Source of the DNA: Gigaspora rosea
Taxonomy: Eukaryota; Glomeromycota; Glomeromycetes; Diversisporales; Gigasporaceae
Reading direction: 5' to 3'
NCBI GenBank assembly: GCA_003550325.1
Contig: QKWP01000647.1
Location: 1 to 64,000 of the forward strand
Length of the DNA: 64,000 nucleotides
Program-made: the position numbers and the translations under genes
In this document: positions 21,714-31,720 of the stretch, piece after piece
Numbering within the stretch: the first letter of the stretch is position 1
Layout: each line of letters begins with the position of its first letter
The notes under the pieces: generated by a model
Told to the model about the DNA's origin: nothing
Databases searched by the model: none
Seen by the model: only the letters and a program-made list of their open reading frames with translations

Positions 21714-22465
21714 TGTAGGTTGGTTGCTTTTAGTGATAGGGCAAAGAACTTCTTCTGCCTAGTATAAGTATATGGAACGTGTTTGTTGAGCATCCTTTTA
21801 ATTGTTGATGACCAAATATTCTAGGTCTTGTTTAGTTGTTGGGTGTTCCAAGTTAGGTCTTCTACGGGTAAGGCTTATGAAAGTAATAAGTCGGTTTCGA
21901 CAAAAAAGTTTTCCCAGTCTTCCTTTGTCATTTTATTATATTGGTACAGTTTTCGTTTCTTCTTTTTGTTTAGCTAGGTTTTTTGTTTGCAAATTTCTAT
22001 ATGCCAGGTTGCAGAAATAATTTTTGATCACTATTAGATATATAGTCAGCAGCAGTAATGGTTGGTTCATTTATGTTCTAAATTAGATCCGAGTTGAACC
22101 AGATGTCATCAATCTGGCTAGAGGTATTCGGTCCTACCCAGGTGGGTTCCGTAATGTTGTAGAAGGATAGTAGGCTGATTGCGTGTATTGCGTTAAGGTT
22201 ATTAAAGAGTGGAAATTTCTTGTCCCTGAACTGGTTGGTGTTTAGGTCGCCAAGGAGGATCATGTTCCAGTTCTTATTTTTCACTTTCAGGAACCAAGCA
22301 AATACTTTCTCTTGGGTTCGTTTGTTGAGTTGAGAGTGGCTGGTGCTAAATGGCAAGTAGGTCAAGATTATACGAGGTTTGTTATTTGGGAAGAAAAAGT
22401 CGATATAAATTGCAGTACCTGGTAGGGTTTTGATATCATGGACGTAAGGTTGGAGTTGGTTGTGG
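21714..22465. repeat. Assembly overlap duplication, copy 2 (752 bp)
   Basis: Second copy of 20961-21712. It carries the complete endonuclease frame that the first copy repeats only in part. Confidence 0.88.
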
Positions 22466-22900
22466 ACCATAAGCGCTGTACCCAGGCCAGGTCCTGAGTG
22501 AAGCTGTGATTTGTTTACATAGTTGGAAGTATAAAAGAGATATATTGGGTTAGTCAAGTTATTGGCTCTTAAGTCGGTTAATTTTGTTTCGGTCAACGAG
22601 ATTATATGAAGGTTGGCCTCCATGCAGTAATCTATCCAGCTTTGTGCTTTCTCAAGCCTAGAAAGGCCTCGTATATTGTGGGTGGCAATGTTAAGTCTGG
22701 TGTCAATAGATTGTGAGAGAAGTTTTTCAGCCTGTGGATTTGTTATGGATAGTGTACAGTTTATGTTTTCGTCACCTATAGGAGGAGGGTATGTATTTGA
22801 GGAAGATGATTGCGAAGTTTGTTGTAAATCAGAAGTAGGGTGTGTAGGAGAAGAAAATTCTTTGTAAGTGGTAGTTGTACTTATTTGGATAGTAAGCAGT
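22078..22900 (-). pseudogene. LINE ORF2 start and AP-type endonuclease domain
   Basis: The endonuclease nicks the target DNA to prime reverse transcription. Reading leftwards from about 22900, a Ser/Thr/Pro-rich leader (PTHPTSDLQQTSQ) runs into RLNIATHNIRGLS (catalytic Asn), then ISLTETKL (catalytic Glu), MILLGDLNTNQF (Asp/Asn pair) and SSQIDDIW. A stop follows at 22078. Past it, the frame continues as YISNSDQKLFL, where the family normally has Ser-Asp-His: the catalytic His is Gln here. The start of this frame overlaps the end of ORF1, a common ORF1/ORF2 arrangement. Part of the domain recurs at 21325-21712 because of the assembly duplication. Confidence 0.85.
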
Positions 22901-23172
22901 TATCGAACATGTTCCAGCTTGGTGGCAGGAGATCTGGTACAAGGATGAATGATGTTGGAATGTTGCGGAAGCGGAAGTGTTTGCGCAAAGTTTCAATCGT
23001 AGATGAGATATCATTGTATTCCCTGATAGGGAGTTGTAAGTGTTTGCATTCATCAATTTGGGCGGTGGCCACAATTGCCTTTTCTAAGTCGATTGGTAGG
23101 TTGGGTCTTCCGTCTATGTTATCTATAATTTCAATCCAACTTTCTGGTATACGATGAGAGTAGTAGTGTGAG

Positions 23173-24919
23173 AGGACCCTGGACAATTATATTTAATCTG
23201 GTATGTAAGAAATGAGGTAAATTTTTTAAAAAAAATTTAAAAGGTGGTATGTAAAAAATAGGTTTTTTAGAAAAATGTGAGGGGTAAAATGAGGTAAATA
23301 AAAAAATAGTGGTAGGATGTTTTATAGGTAAATTTTTACAATTTTTAAGGTAGTATGATATAATGAGGTAAATTATTATACTATTATAGAATGTAGTGCT
23401 CCTAGATCCGGTCCGGGATCAGACCAGACTCTGACTCTAAATTTTACTAATTTCAGACTTCAGACCAGACTATGAGTCCAGTCCGGGTCTGGTCCGAAGT
23501 CTGCAAACTGGTCTGAGTCTAAATATATTTATATGTATTTTTTGGCGCTGAACAAGTTTACTTAGTGCATTTGTTAGAATAAATTAGTAAAATTTTATGA
23601 ATCATAAGATTTTATAGAATTTTATTAATAAAATTTTATAAAAATCTTATAATTCACAAATATTTATTAATTAATTCTAACAAAACGCACTAAGTAAACT
23701 TGTTTAGCACCTAAACATGCATCAAACCGGCTATTTTGTTTTTATTTTACTTGTAATTTAGAGATTTGATATACAATTTTAAATTTTTGATCAAAAAAGA
23801 CAAATTTTAACATCTTATCTCCAAATTTCAAGTAAAATAAAATAACTCTGCCGATTTAATGAATTTTTAGGTGCTGAACAAGTTTACTTAGTGCATTAAG
23901 TTAGAAATAATTAGTAAAATTTTGTGAATATTAAGATTTTATAGAATTTTATTAGTAAAATTCGATAAATTCTTAAAAATTCACAAATTTTTATTAATTA
24001 ATTCTAACAAAATGCACTAAGTAAACTTGTTCAGCACCTAAAAATACATTAAATTGGCAGGGTTGTTTTTATTTTACTTGAAATTTGGAGAAAAGATGCT
24101 TAAATTTGACTTTTTTGATCAAAAATCCAAAATTATGCATCTTTTCTCCAAATTTCAAGTAAAATAAAAACAACCCTGCCGATTTAATGTATTTTTAGGT
24201 GCTGAACAAGTTTACTTAGTGCATTTTGTTAGAATTAATTAATAAAAATTTGCGAATTATAAGATTTTATAGAATTTTATTAATAAAATTCTATAAAATC
24301 TTATGATTCATAAAATTTTACTAATTAATTCTAACAAAATGCACTAAGTAAACTTGTTCAGCACCAAAAAATACATTAAATCGGCAGTGTAGTTTTTATT
24401 ATACTTGAAATTTGGAGATAATATGTTAAAATTTGTCTTTTTTGATCAAAAATCCAAAATTGTGCATCAAATCTCTAAATTACAAGTAAAATAAAAACAA
24501 AACAGCCGTTTTGATGCATGTTTAGGTGCTGAACAAGTTTACTTAGTGCATTTTGTTAGAATTAATTAATAAAAATTTATGTATTTTAAGAATTTATAGA
24601 ATTTTACTAATAAAATTCTATAAAATCTTATGATTCACAAAATTTTACTAATTATTTCTAACTTATTTATTTTACTTGAAATTTTGAGCATTAAGATTAT
24701 TCTAATAAATTATCACTTATAAAATTTATCTTAATTTAGTCAAGCTATAGAAAATAAAAAATTTTTTGTATTTGGTAGATAAAAGTTTAGATAAATTTTA
24801 GAATTTTTATATGTAGTATGTATAAAAGTGGGTATAAAATCTAAAAATTTTTGGGGTAAATTTTTTCAAATCTTATAATTGGATTGCATACCACATTATA
24901 TATAATTGTCCAGGGTCCT
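23173..24919. mobile_element. 1.75 kb non-autonomous AGGACCC-family element with internal dyad satellite
   Basis: Ends AGGACCCTGGACAATTATAT and its exact complement, flanked by a perfect 8-bp duplication AGTGTGAG (23165-23172 and 24920-24927). It has no coding sequence. About 1.1 kb of the interior is a tandem array of ~328-bp dyad units. A GC-richer stretch at 23400-23530 contains alternating GGTCCGG/CCAGAC words (AGACCAGACT, GGTCTGGTCC). It interrupts ORF1 of the LINE. Confidence 0.93.
23548..24660. repeat. ~328-bp dyad tandem array inside the transposon
   Basis: GCTGAACAAGTTTACTTAGT begins units at about 23552, 23871, 24199 and 24527. Its complement GTAAACTTGTTCAGCACC or a variant ends units near 23710, 24038 and 24363. 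Each unit is therefore an inverted repeat and the units are tandem, spaced 316-328 bp. Confidence 0.85.
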
Positions 24920-25648
24920 AGTGTGAGTGTAGTTGTCTGGAGGTTTCGACTAGTAACTTTGAGGACCTGATTGGAATGGTTAAATTCACTTTGTCTTTGT
25001 CGACCAGGTTGTGGTCTTTAGGTAGGTTGGGTAAATCTGTTGGGTTCGCAATCATGTAGTGTAATAGAATAGGCCAGTTAAATTTGTAGTTTTCTTCGAT
25101 CTCTTTGATGAATTCTTTGGCTAATCCATCATCGATAATCGAGAAAGTGTATTTTAGCTGTGTTTTGACTCGGTATGGGTCCACAGGCAAGTTTGGTTTT
25201 TGTACGAAGAAGTCATTGGGAATGCGTTTGAAGGAGTAGTGTTCCCTTAATTCTTTGACCAAGTTACGTAGTTCAATATTGTCTTTGGGGTCACATGGGA
25301 AAAGATGTCTGATCGTGAAGTTCAGTGCTTGTATAGTTGTAGGTAGTTTTTCTTTTTCTGCAGGAAGTTGAAAAAATTCTGCATGGATCCGTTCGAAACT
25401 GTAGTATACTTTTAATTTTTGGCGATATTCTTCTAGGCGTTTGAGCGTTTTCTAGTCGGTGATAGGAAACAGGTTATGGACCGAGGAGTGTAGTTCTTCG
25501 ATATCGTAAGATAACGGTATGATGGAATATTCGAAATAGGTCTCTGGAAGTTGCTCGAACTTGTATACCTTGCATAGGAATGCTAGGATAGCTCTGGTGT
25601 TTCTTCTATTTACTAATGAGAGTGAGTATGGTAGTGCAGTGAGTATTT

Positions 25649-25821
25649 CCTTATCTATGTCTTGGGCGTGAGTTGGGAGTGATAGCAGCAGGTCCTCATG
25701 CGATGAATAGAGGCAAGTACGGGTTTGTTCAAATNCCTTATCTATGTCTTGGGCGTGAGTTGGGAGTGATAGCAGCAGGTCCTCATGCGATGAATAGAGG
25801 CAAGTACGGGTTTGTTCAAAT
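25649..25821. repeat. Assembly overlap duplication (86 bp twice around N at 25735)
   Basis: 25649-25734 and 25736-25821 are identical, separated by a single N. This is an unmerged contig overlap within ORF1 of the LINE. Confidence 0.88.
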
Positions 25822-25961
25822 GTAAGTTTAGGTGTAATTTTTGCCAAATTTAAACAGTAGTAGATGTGTCTAGCGCAGTCATGGGGTCTGAGCAATAGGA
25901 AGTCGAGGTTGCATAAGTAGTCGACTGCTAGTTTAATTCTCAATTTCTCATAAATCTGTTG

Positions 25962-26112
25962 GGGCAGTGTCATTAATCACCTGATTATTTTTTATCAGAT
26001 GCCTACCTCCTCTCTCTTTCTTAATATATAAATAGTCAGGTTCTTATATATAAATTCAACTTTTTTTACCCCCCTCTCCCCCTAAAAAATCACCTGATTT
26101 TTGTTACTCCCC
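25962..26112. mobile_element. Harbinger-type MITE, family A, copy 1
   Basis: 151 bp, GGGCAGTGTCATTAATCACC to TTTTTGTTACTCCCC, with the 3-bp target TTG at 25959-25961 and 26113-26115. Three other copies lie at 38148, 53073 and 63624. The internal word AATCACCTGAT occurs near both ends. It interrupts ORF1 of the LINE. Confidence 0.88.
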
Positions 26113-27015
26113 TTGGCAGTTTACTTTGTTGACAAATCGTACGTTATTGTGGCGTCGAAATTTCTCTAGTGCCATTTCGAATAGTGAATCAAATTCTTTT
26201 TGGTGTGCTGGCGCGCATTTTTGTCTCTAGTAAATGTTTTAAAAAAGGCGGTGTTCATGTATTGGATCTTTTGGTTAATAGCGGTCGTGATGTTGAATCG
26301 AGTGGGTATTGTGTGTAGTTTGTGTGACAGAAATTGTTCTAATTTTTCAGGTGAGTCAAAAGACTCAATGATCATTTCATAATTTCAAGAATTGCTGTCA
26401 AATATGAGGTCACGACGTCTAGCTATAATCTTTAAGGTTTCTGTAATCCAGTCTGTGGTAGTTCTTTTGATCCTTTTGGTCGGGTATGTGCTCGGCTGTA
26501 GAGTTTCCGGGGTACGTCGGGTTCAATGGTGGCATTAGATTTGGTCTCCATAGTGTCTAGGTCGATCGGATTGGTTAGCGAGTCAGAGAGAATCTGTTGA
26601 TTTTGTTGTTCGGGTGGGTTGGCCTATGGACTGGGTTAGTAGGTGGTTTGGCATGATTGGGTATGGGAATATTCCTAGGCAACTGGTCCAGAGTGTTTAC
26701 ATTGGGTAGCGTGGGAATTGGATCGGTCTGCATGATCATCAAATTTCCCACGCTTGTTGTTGTGTTTTAATGTGATGATGTCATCGATTGATTTATCGGT
26801 GGTAAACTAGAATCGCCACTTTTGAGCAAAAATTCGGGAGTGAGAGGGGTAGTGTTGGGAGAAGGCTGGTATTGGGTCTTGACATGTTTAACATAAGGAC
26901 CCGTAGGTGCGTCTATTGCCTCTTTGACGTTAGCATGAATCTCGTCAAACGAAGTTAAGGAAGTTTGTTAAATGTCTTCCATAGGATTTTCTGTCGGTCG
27001 TTGGCCTGAAGCCAT

Positions 27016-27229
27016 CGTAAAGAAGTACGAGAACACACGAGGTGTGATAAAAATGCTATCTCCCTTTCTTTTAGTTATTTTGAATAGCAACTAAACAGAA
27101 GCTGTGGTTTAGGTATCAAATTAGGCCCCAAGGCCTATAATTAAGCAAGCGTTGTTTTTTTTCCTATGTATTTTGTATTGTTTCCCTAAGCTCTGAATTT
27201 GGTTTAGTGATCTATGGGAAAGAGTTTTT
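27016..27229 (-). promoter_or_regulatory. LINE 5' untranslated leader
   Basis: The stretch between the inferred 5' end of the LINE (next to the target duplication 27230-27243) and the ORF1 start at 27015. It would hold the internal promoter. No motif was identified. Confidence 0.5.
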
Positions 27230-27243
27230 TTTATAATAAAAAA

Positions 27244-28700
27244 TTACACATATTCTAAAAATTTTATTAATTTTGAATGAAATTTAATAAAGTTTTTATA
27301 GTATCAACTTTTGTGAGATAGGGTCTTTTCTGCAAGGTGATCACAAATTGGCTAATTAATTTATATGTAAACAATTAAATAAAATAGGATGCAAAAATAA
27401 AAACAACTATATTTTATATACTACTGAGCATGGTAGACATTCGATTTGATTGGCTTAAAATCTCTAAGTTACACAACATAATTTAAAATTTTTAAAATAA
27501 CTCTTACTATGAAAAACCACATCATTAATTGGCAACATGTGGTTTTATATAATAAATTTTTTTTAAAAATATCTTAAAGTATTTTTTACCTTTTTGTACA
27601 TCTTTAGCGAAAAAAAATCAGTATAGATCAGTATCCCTAAAGACTTCACATAGAGAGCAAATTTAGGCAAATTTAGGCAATGAATGAGGTAATAAACTTT
27701 AAATTTGAAAAAAATTTAAGTATTATTGGCTAATTTCAGTAAAGCTTTTTTAGAAAAAGCGACGTCACCAAACTGAATAAACTTAATTTTATTAGTATTA
27801 GAGCAAGAGGAAAAACTTTAGCCGCTTTAATACTACTAAGGTAAAATTAACATGATTATGATAGTAGTTACATAAGTGACAGCTTAACCTTCTTTTCGTC
27901 TTTCTTAATTTTAATACCATGCTGATAATTGTAACCAAGTTCATGAAGTTGTCTAGAGTCTATTTTTTTAAAGGACAAACCTTAATATAGTGTAGATTAT
28001 TTAATATTTAGAAAGAAGAACTAATAAAACAGAGTAAAATAGCTGTTGTAGAGTATGGCAATAGTGGCGAATTTTTTTAGCCAATAAAAGATATAAGTAT
28101 TTTTATTTTTGCTAGTATTCAATTTCTTATAGCTATTCTAACTCAATCTTAATCACATACTATGACTAGAATGCAAGTTTTTTTAACAGTTTGGCCTGTC
28201 TACTGAAAATTGGTTCATCTTTATAATAATTTCTATTATAATTCACTTATTGGTATTGTATATGTTGTGAATAAATTCTGGGACAAACTAAAAATTTGCT
28301 CGTTTTCTGAAATCTCTCCGGTTTCATTCTATGGATCATTTAACTCTTCAAAAATACATTGCTATCTCCAAACTGAAGTTCCAAAGACAATGACATAATT
28401 CTGAAAAGTTAGGTGACCTTTAAAACAAACCAGATGAAATTTTGTAAAGCAAACAAATTTTTATTTTGCTCCAAAATTTATGAGAACAGCTAGGGATATA
28501 AATAGTCTGATCTGGTTTAGTCTGGTCAATTTTTGTTCAAGTCTAGTCTAGTCTATTATGCAAAACTAGCTCAAACTTAACTACATAGAAATTAAGACAA
28601 TTCTAATACAATAACTTAATCTTAGTCACCAGAATGGTGAGTGGGCTCAGTAACAGAATTTTTTATATAACTCTATTCACTGGCAGCAATATCGTGAAGA
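27244..28700. other. AT-rich DNA, nothing recognised
   Basis: No gene, tandem array or convincing terminal repeat. A short hairpin ACCACAT...ATGTGGT lies near 27515-27545. Confidence 0.4.
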
Positions 28701-28711
28701 ATTATTAAATA

Positions 28712-28850
28712 TACCAAGTAAGTGAAAAGTCTCAATACAGGTCCCTTTTTTTAATCACTATGATTATCAATCTAATACCAATAATTTTAAAATTATATTA
28801 GTGGAGATAATAAAAAAGGTCCTGTACAGAAACTTTTCACTCATCTGGTA
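28712..28850. mobile_element. 139-bp mariner-type MITE
   Basis: Ends TACCAAGTAAGTGAAAAGTC and, reversed, TACCAGATGAGTGAAAAGTT, continuing into ACAGG(T/A)CC. TA lies at 28710-28711 and 28851-28852. Nearly palindromic and non-coding. Confidence 0.65.
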
Positions 28851-28852
28851 TA

Positions 28853-29196
28853 TTTATTACCTTATTCCTTCTACTGGCAAGTTAATAACCACTTTGTTTT
28901 GGGCGACCCTAAGAGTGGTTTCTATCCTCTGGCTCAGTCTGTTAGGGCTTTATATTTATTTTATAGTAGAAATTACGAAACTCTAATGCAAGCTTATATG
29001 ATCTTACCACATACTGTAGTCACTAAAATAGCAAGTAAGTTCTATAAAAGAATATTTTGTTGTAACTTATGATAATAATTATTGTATATAGTATCAATAC
29101 AAACTAATTCTAACTATTATATACCGCATTATTGCTCTTTTTGATTTGATCAATTTCTGTTTTTTTGTAAGTCTGCAATTATAATATAGACAATTA
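28853..29196. other. AT-rich spacer
   Basis: Nothing recognised apart from the left target copy TTA (29194-29196) of the next element. Confidence 0.35.
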
Positions 29197-29583
29197 GAGC
29201 AGTGAAAGATATTACGTAATATCCTGGGGAGCAAAAAAATTTTTACATAAAACTAATTATACAATTTGATTGGCTAATTGGTCTTATGTGAAAGAAAGGG
29301 GGTAGCTCTATGATAAAATAATATTATGTAATATATGTCACGGTTATACATGAGGACGAAAGTATTTCGGATTCTAAAACCTGAAATTAAAATTTGAAGA
29401 TGAAATTGTTTTTGACCTATTTTACTAGAATGACGAAATTATTTGATACTTTTTTTGAATAGACGAAATTATAAGGAAATTATCTATATAAATTTTATTT
29501 GCTCTTCCTTATAATTTTCTCTAATGAAGACGAAATAGGCCTTTTTCAAAAATCAATTTCGGTGGCATCACTAGTCATGGTCC
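29197..29583. mobile_element. Harbinger-type MITE, family B, copy 1, split by a nested element
   Basis: The left end GAGCAGTGAAAGATATTACG and the reversed right end GGACCATGACATATATTACA match the family B ends at 40836, 46462 and 53351. The TTA target is at 29194-29196 and 29584-29586. A 229-bp element sits at 29345-29573. Confidence 0.68.
29345..29573. mobile_element. 229-bp element with 8-bp target, copy 1
   Basis: Starts TATACATGAGGACGAAAG and ends GGTGGCATCACTA; its flanks GTCACGGT and GTCATGGT differ at one base. A second copy is at 48040-48278. The ends align imperfectly as inverted repeats (TA...ATG...CGAAA). The 8-bp target and TA start suggest a hAT-type MITE. Confidence 0.65.
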
Positions 29584-29653
29584 TTACCTAAACTTGTTAT
29601 ATTTTTGGAATTTATTCTATAAGTATTTTTTTGGTATTTTATTAATTTATTTA

Positions 29654-30439
29654 GGGTACTACCATGGTTTTTGCTATTTGCACCACAGATTTCATGTAAC
29701 AGTAGATCAACAATCAACATTTTCTATTTGCACCATAGTAATATATGTTGCACCAATAAAAACTCTCTTTTTTTTGTAGATTAATAGTTATTTCACACCG
29801 TTAATGTCGTGTAACATTACACAAGTCTTGTTTTGGTAATCTAGTAAGCCTGCTAACCTAATTTTATAATGCAGGCCAACCCTAACCCTAATTTTATAAT
29901 GCGGGCCAACCCTTACCCTAATTTTTTAAGGCCTTAAAAAATTAGGGTAAAGGTTGGCCCGCATTATAAAATTAGGGTTAGGGTTGGCCCGCATTATAAA
30001 ATTAGGTTAGCAGGCTTTCTAGATTACCAAAACAAGACTTGCATAACATTACATGACATTAACAGCGCGAAATAACTATTAATATACAAAAAAAGTGAGT
30101 TTTTATTGGTGCAATATGAATATAGTTTAAGGTTACACAAAATTGCGAAAATCTGGCCCGCATTATGTTAAGGCCTTAAAAAATTAGGGTAAGGGTTTGC
30201 CCATATTATAAATTTAGGGTTAGGGTTGGCCCGCATTAGATTAGGCTACCAAAAGAAGATTTGTGTACTGTTACACAATATTAACAGCGCCAATAACTGT
30301 TAATCTACAAAAAAAGGCGAGTTTTTATTGGTGCAACACATATTACCATGGTGCAAATGAGAAAATGTTGATTGATGATCTATTGTTACACGGAATCATG
30401 GTGCAAATAGCAAAAACCATGGTGTAAATAGCAGTACCC
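29654..30439. mobile_element. 786-bp palindromic element with GGGTACT ends
   Basis: The ends GGGTACTACCATGGTTTTTG and, reversed, GGGTACTGCTATTTACACCA both carry CCATGG and TATTTGCACCA motifs. TTTATTTA flanks both sides (29646-29653 and 30440-30447). The inside is a long inverted repeat centred near 29935 (AAGGCCTT), with arms holding GGCCAACCCTAACCCTAA. A partial third arm runs to 30320. No coding sequence. Confidence 0.72.
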
Positions 30440-30559
30440 TTTATTTAATGAACTTTATAAAATATAACAAATTTAATTAACTTGTTATTTATTTTTTTTT
30501 GCACAATGATATAATAGCAAGGATGAACGTAGCGCAATAGAAAGAACAAATATTAGTTA

Positions 30560-30785
30560 GGCCATGCAAATTAAATTAGTTGATTCTTGTTACATGGAAC
30601 AAACAAATAGGACCCGGCCAGCTGGCAAAAAATGTTATATTTAAAAAATTTTTTAATATAAAAAATTTTTATAAATTTTTTTTTATACAAGAATAAAAAA
30701 AATTTTATATAGAAAAAAATTTTAAATTCTCTAAAAAAGTGACCTGGCCGGGTGACGAGAATCAATTTTATTAGTTTGCGTGGCC
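30560..30785. mobile_element. Harbinger-type MITE, family C, copy 1
   Basis: 226 bp with ends GGCCATGCAAATTAAATTAG and, reversed, GGCCACGCAAACTAATAAAA. TTA lies at 30557-30559 and 30786-30788. Inside, GACCCGGCCAG faces CTGGCCGGGT. A relative is at 63137-63551. Confidence 0.75.
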
Positions 30786-30795
30786 TTAGATTCAG

Positions 30796-30870
30796 AATGT
30801 TAAATTTGAAACATAGCACAATAGTTAGATTCAAGTATAGTACAATAGTTAGTTTTGAATATAGTACAAT
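30796..30870 (-). repeat. ~29-bp minisatellite, minus orientation, left of the hAT MITE
   Basis: Copies of AGTACAATAGTTAGATTTGA-like units. The same unit, reversed, makes up the long array at 36900-39130. Confidence 0.7.
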
Positions 30871-31628
30871 CAGTGTTGGGCTGGACATTGAATATGGACA
30901 TTGGACCACCTATGTCCAGTCCAGTCCAATCCATTGGACCAAAAAGTATTGGACATTGGATATTGTGTAATTCATAAATCAACAATTATCATATGATAAA
31001 TAGCCTCAAGAATCTTTTTCAGTATCACACCCGAAAGTTTTGAGCACATGATAGTGATAAATTCATAATAAGCTTGTTAAGGTTGGAGTTAGTATTTATA
31101 TTCAAATTACAGTGCAGGCATTCTTAAATCAACATATAAAATACATAAAATACATGATCTTTAAAAGATTATAAATAAAAAACTAAAATAGTTATAAACC
31201 AAAATGCTTCATAAAATAATCTAAAAAACAAAGTATGAAATTTATTTATCAAGTTATATTCTTTTAAAATTAACCAATTTTATTAATAAATTTAAAAATT
31301 TGGCCAAAATTATTTAAAATTAGTATAATTCTGGCCAAAATTATAAAAAGATTTTTTATTAAATGTTGGTTTATATTCTAATACTGTATTTTATATTTTC
31401 CAATAATATTGCTTTATTTTGTGTAAAGTTACACAATATAAATTAAAAATTTGGGCACCTATAAATAACTTGCTAGTTTAAGGATGCCTGCACTTTAGAA
31501 ATTATCAAAAAAAATTTTTTAATTATTGGACATATTGGACTGGATATATGTCAAAGTATTATATCCAATATCTAGTCACAATCCAATAGCATAAAAAATA
31601 GTTGGATATATGTCCAGTGCCAACACTA
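30871..31628. mobile_element. hAT-type MITE, CAGTGTTGG ends, copy 1
   Basis: Left end CAGTGTTGGGCTGGACATTG, right end ATGTCCAGTGCCAACACTA. The 8-bp duplication AGTACAAT at 30863-30870 and 31629-31636 is exact. Subterminal regions are packed with TCCAGT, TTGGAC and CCAAT words. Another element is nested at 31111-31494. Confidence 0.85.
31111..31494. mobile_element. Nested element with AGTGCAGG ends, copy 1
   Basis: Ends AGTGCAGGCATTCTTAAATC and, reversed, AGTGCAGGCATCCTTAAACT. The interior has AATTTGGCCAAAATTAT and ATTCTGGCCAAAATTAT. It is related to 47311-47788. Target duplication not resolved. Confidence 0.6.
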
Positions 31629-31720
31629 AGTACAATAGTTAGATTTGGTTATATTACAATACTAGCACAATAGTTAGATTTGAGACGTGGCATAATAGTT
31701 AAAGTTTTAGATTAGGTTAT
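31629..31720 (-). repeat. ~29-bp minisatellite, continuation right of the hAT MITE
   Basis: AGTACAATAGTTAGATTTGG, AGCACAATAGTTAGATTTGA and weaker copies. The array was split by the hAT MITE. Confidence 0.65.

Larger units (their letters stand above)
22881..27015 (-). pseudogene. LINE ORF1 with tandem Y-x-F-x-R-I-P repeats, interrupted
   Basis: The first protein of the LINE, presumably an RNA-binding partner. It starts at 27013-27015 (MASGQRPTENPMEDI, then a stop) and runs to the stop at 22881. Two DNA elements (25962-26112 and 23173-24919), an 86-bp assembly duplication and several stops or frame changes break it. The notable feature is a recurring motif: LSHKLHTIPTRF, LCKVYKFEQLPETYF, LKVYYSFERIHAEFF, LREHYSFKRIPNDFF, LSHYYSHRIPESW, LRKHFRFRNIPTSF. 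That is at least six units about 50-90 residues apart, often followed by a Pro-rich PNLP. I see no zinc knuckle or RRM and recognise no named domain. Confidence 0.68.
9972..27229 (-). mobile_element. LINE retrotransposon, minus strand, near full length, heavily nested
   Basis: A non-LTR retrotransposon read right to left: 5' UTR ~27016-27229, ORF1 27015-22881, ORF2 (AP endonuclease, reverse transcriptase, Cys-rich C-terminus) from about 22900 to 10133, 3' UTR 9986-10132, and a poly(A) tail seen as T-tract 9972-9985. TTTATAATAAAAAA flanks both sides, as expected of a LINE target duplication. The locus spans 17.3 kb because later insertions lie within it: 12020-18729, 19000-19178, 23173-24919 and 25962-26112. 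Two contig-overlap duplications also inflate it. Removing them leaves about 7.6 kb. Several stops and frame changes make it inactive, although the polymerase core is largely open. The endonuclease type points to an I/Tad-like group; the clade is not proven. Confidence 0.88.

Noticed and set aside
22676-23157. Plus-strand open frames over the LINE
   Set aside because: Shadows of ORF1 and the endonuclease on the minus strand.
30605-30750. A further AGGACCC-family element (AGGACCCGGCCAGC at 30610)
   Set aside because: The match lies inside a family C MITE, pairs with CTGGCCGGGT as an internal arm, and has no 8-bp duplication.
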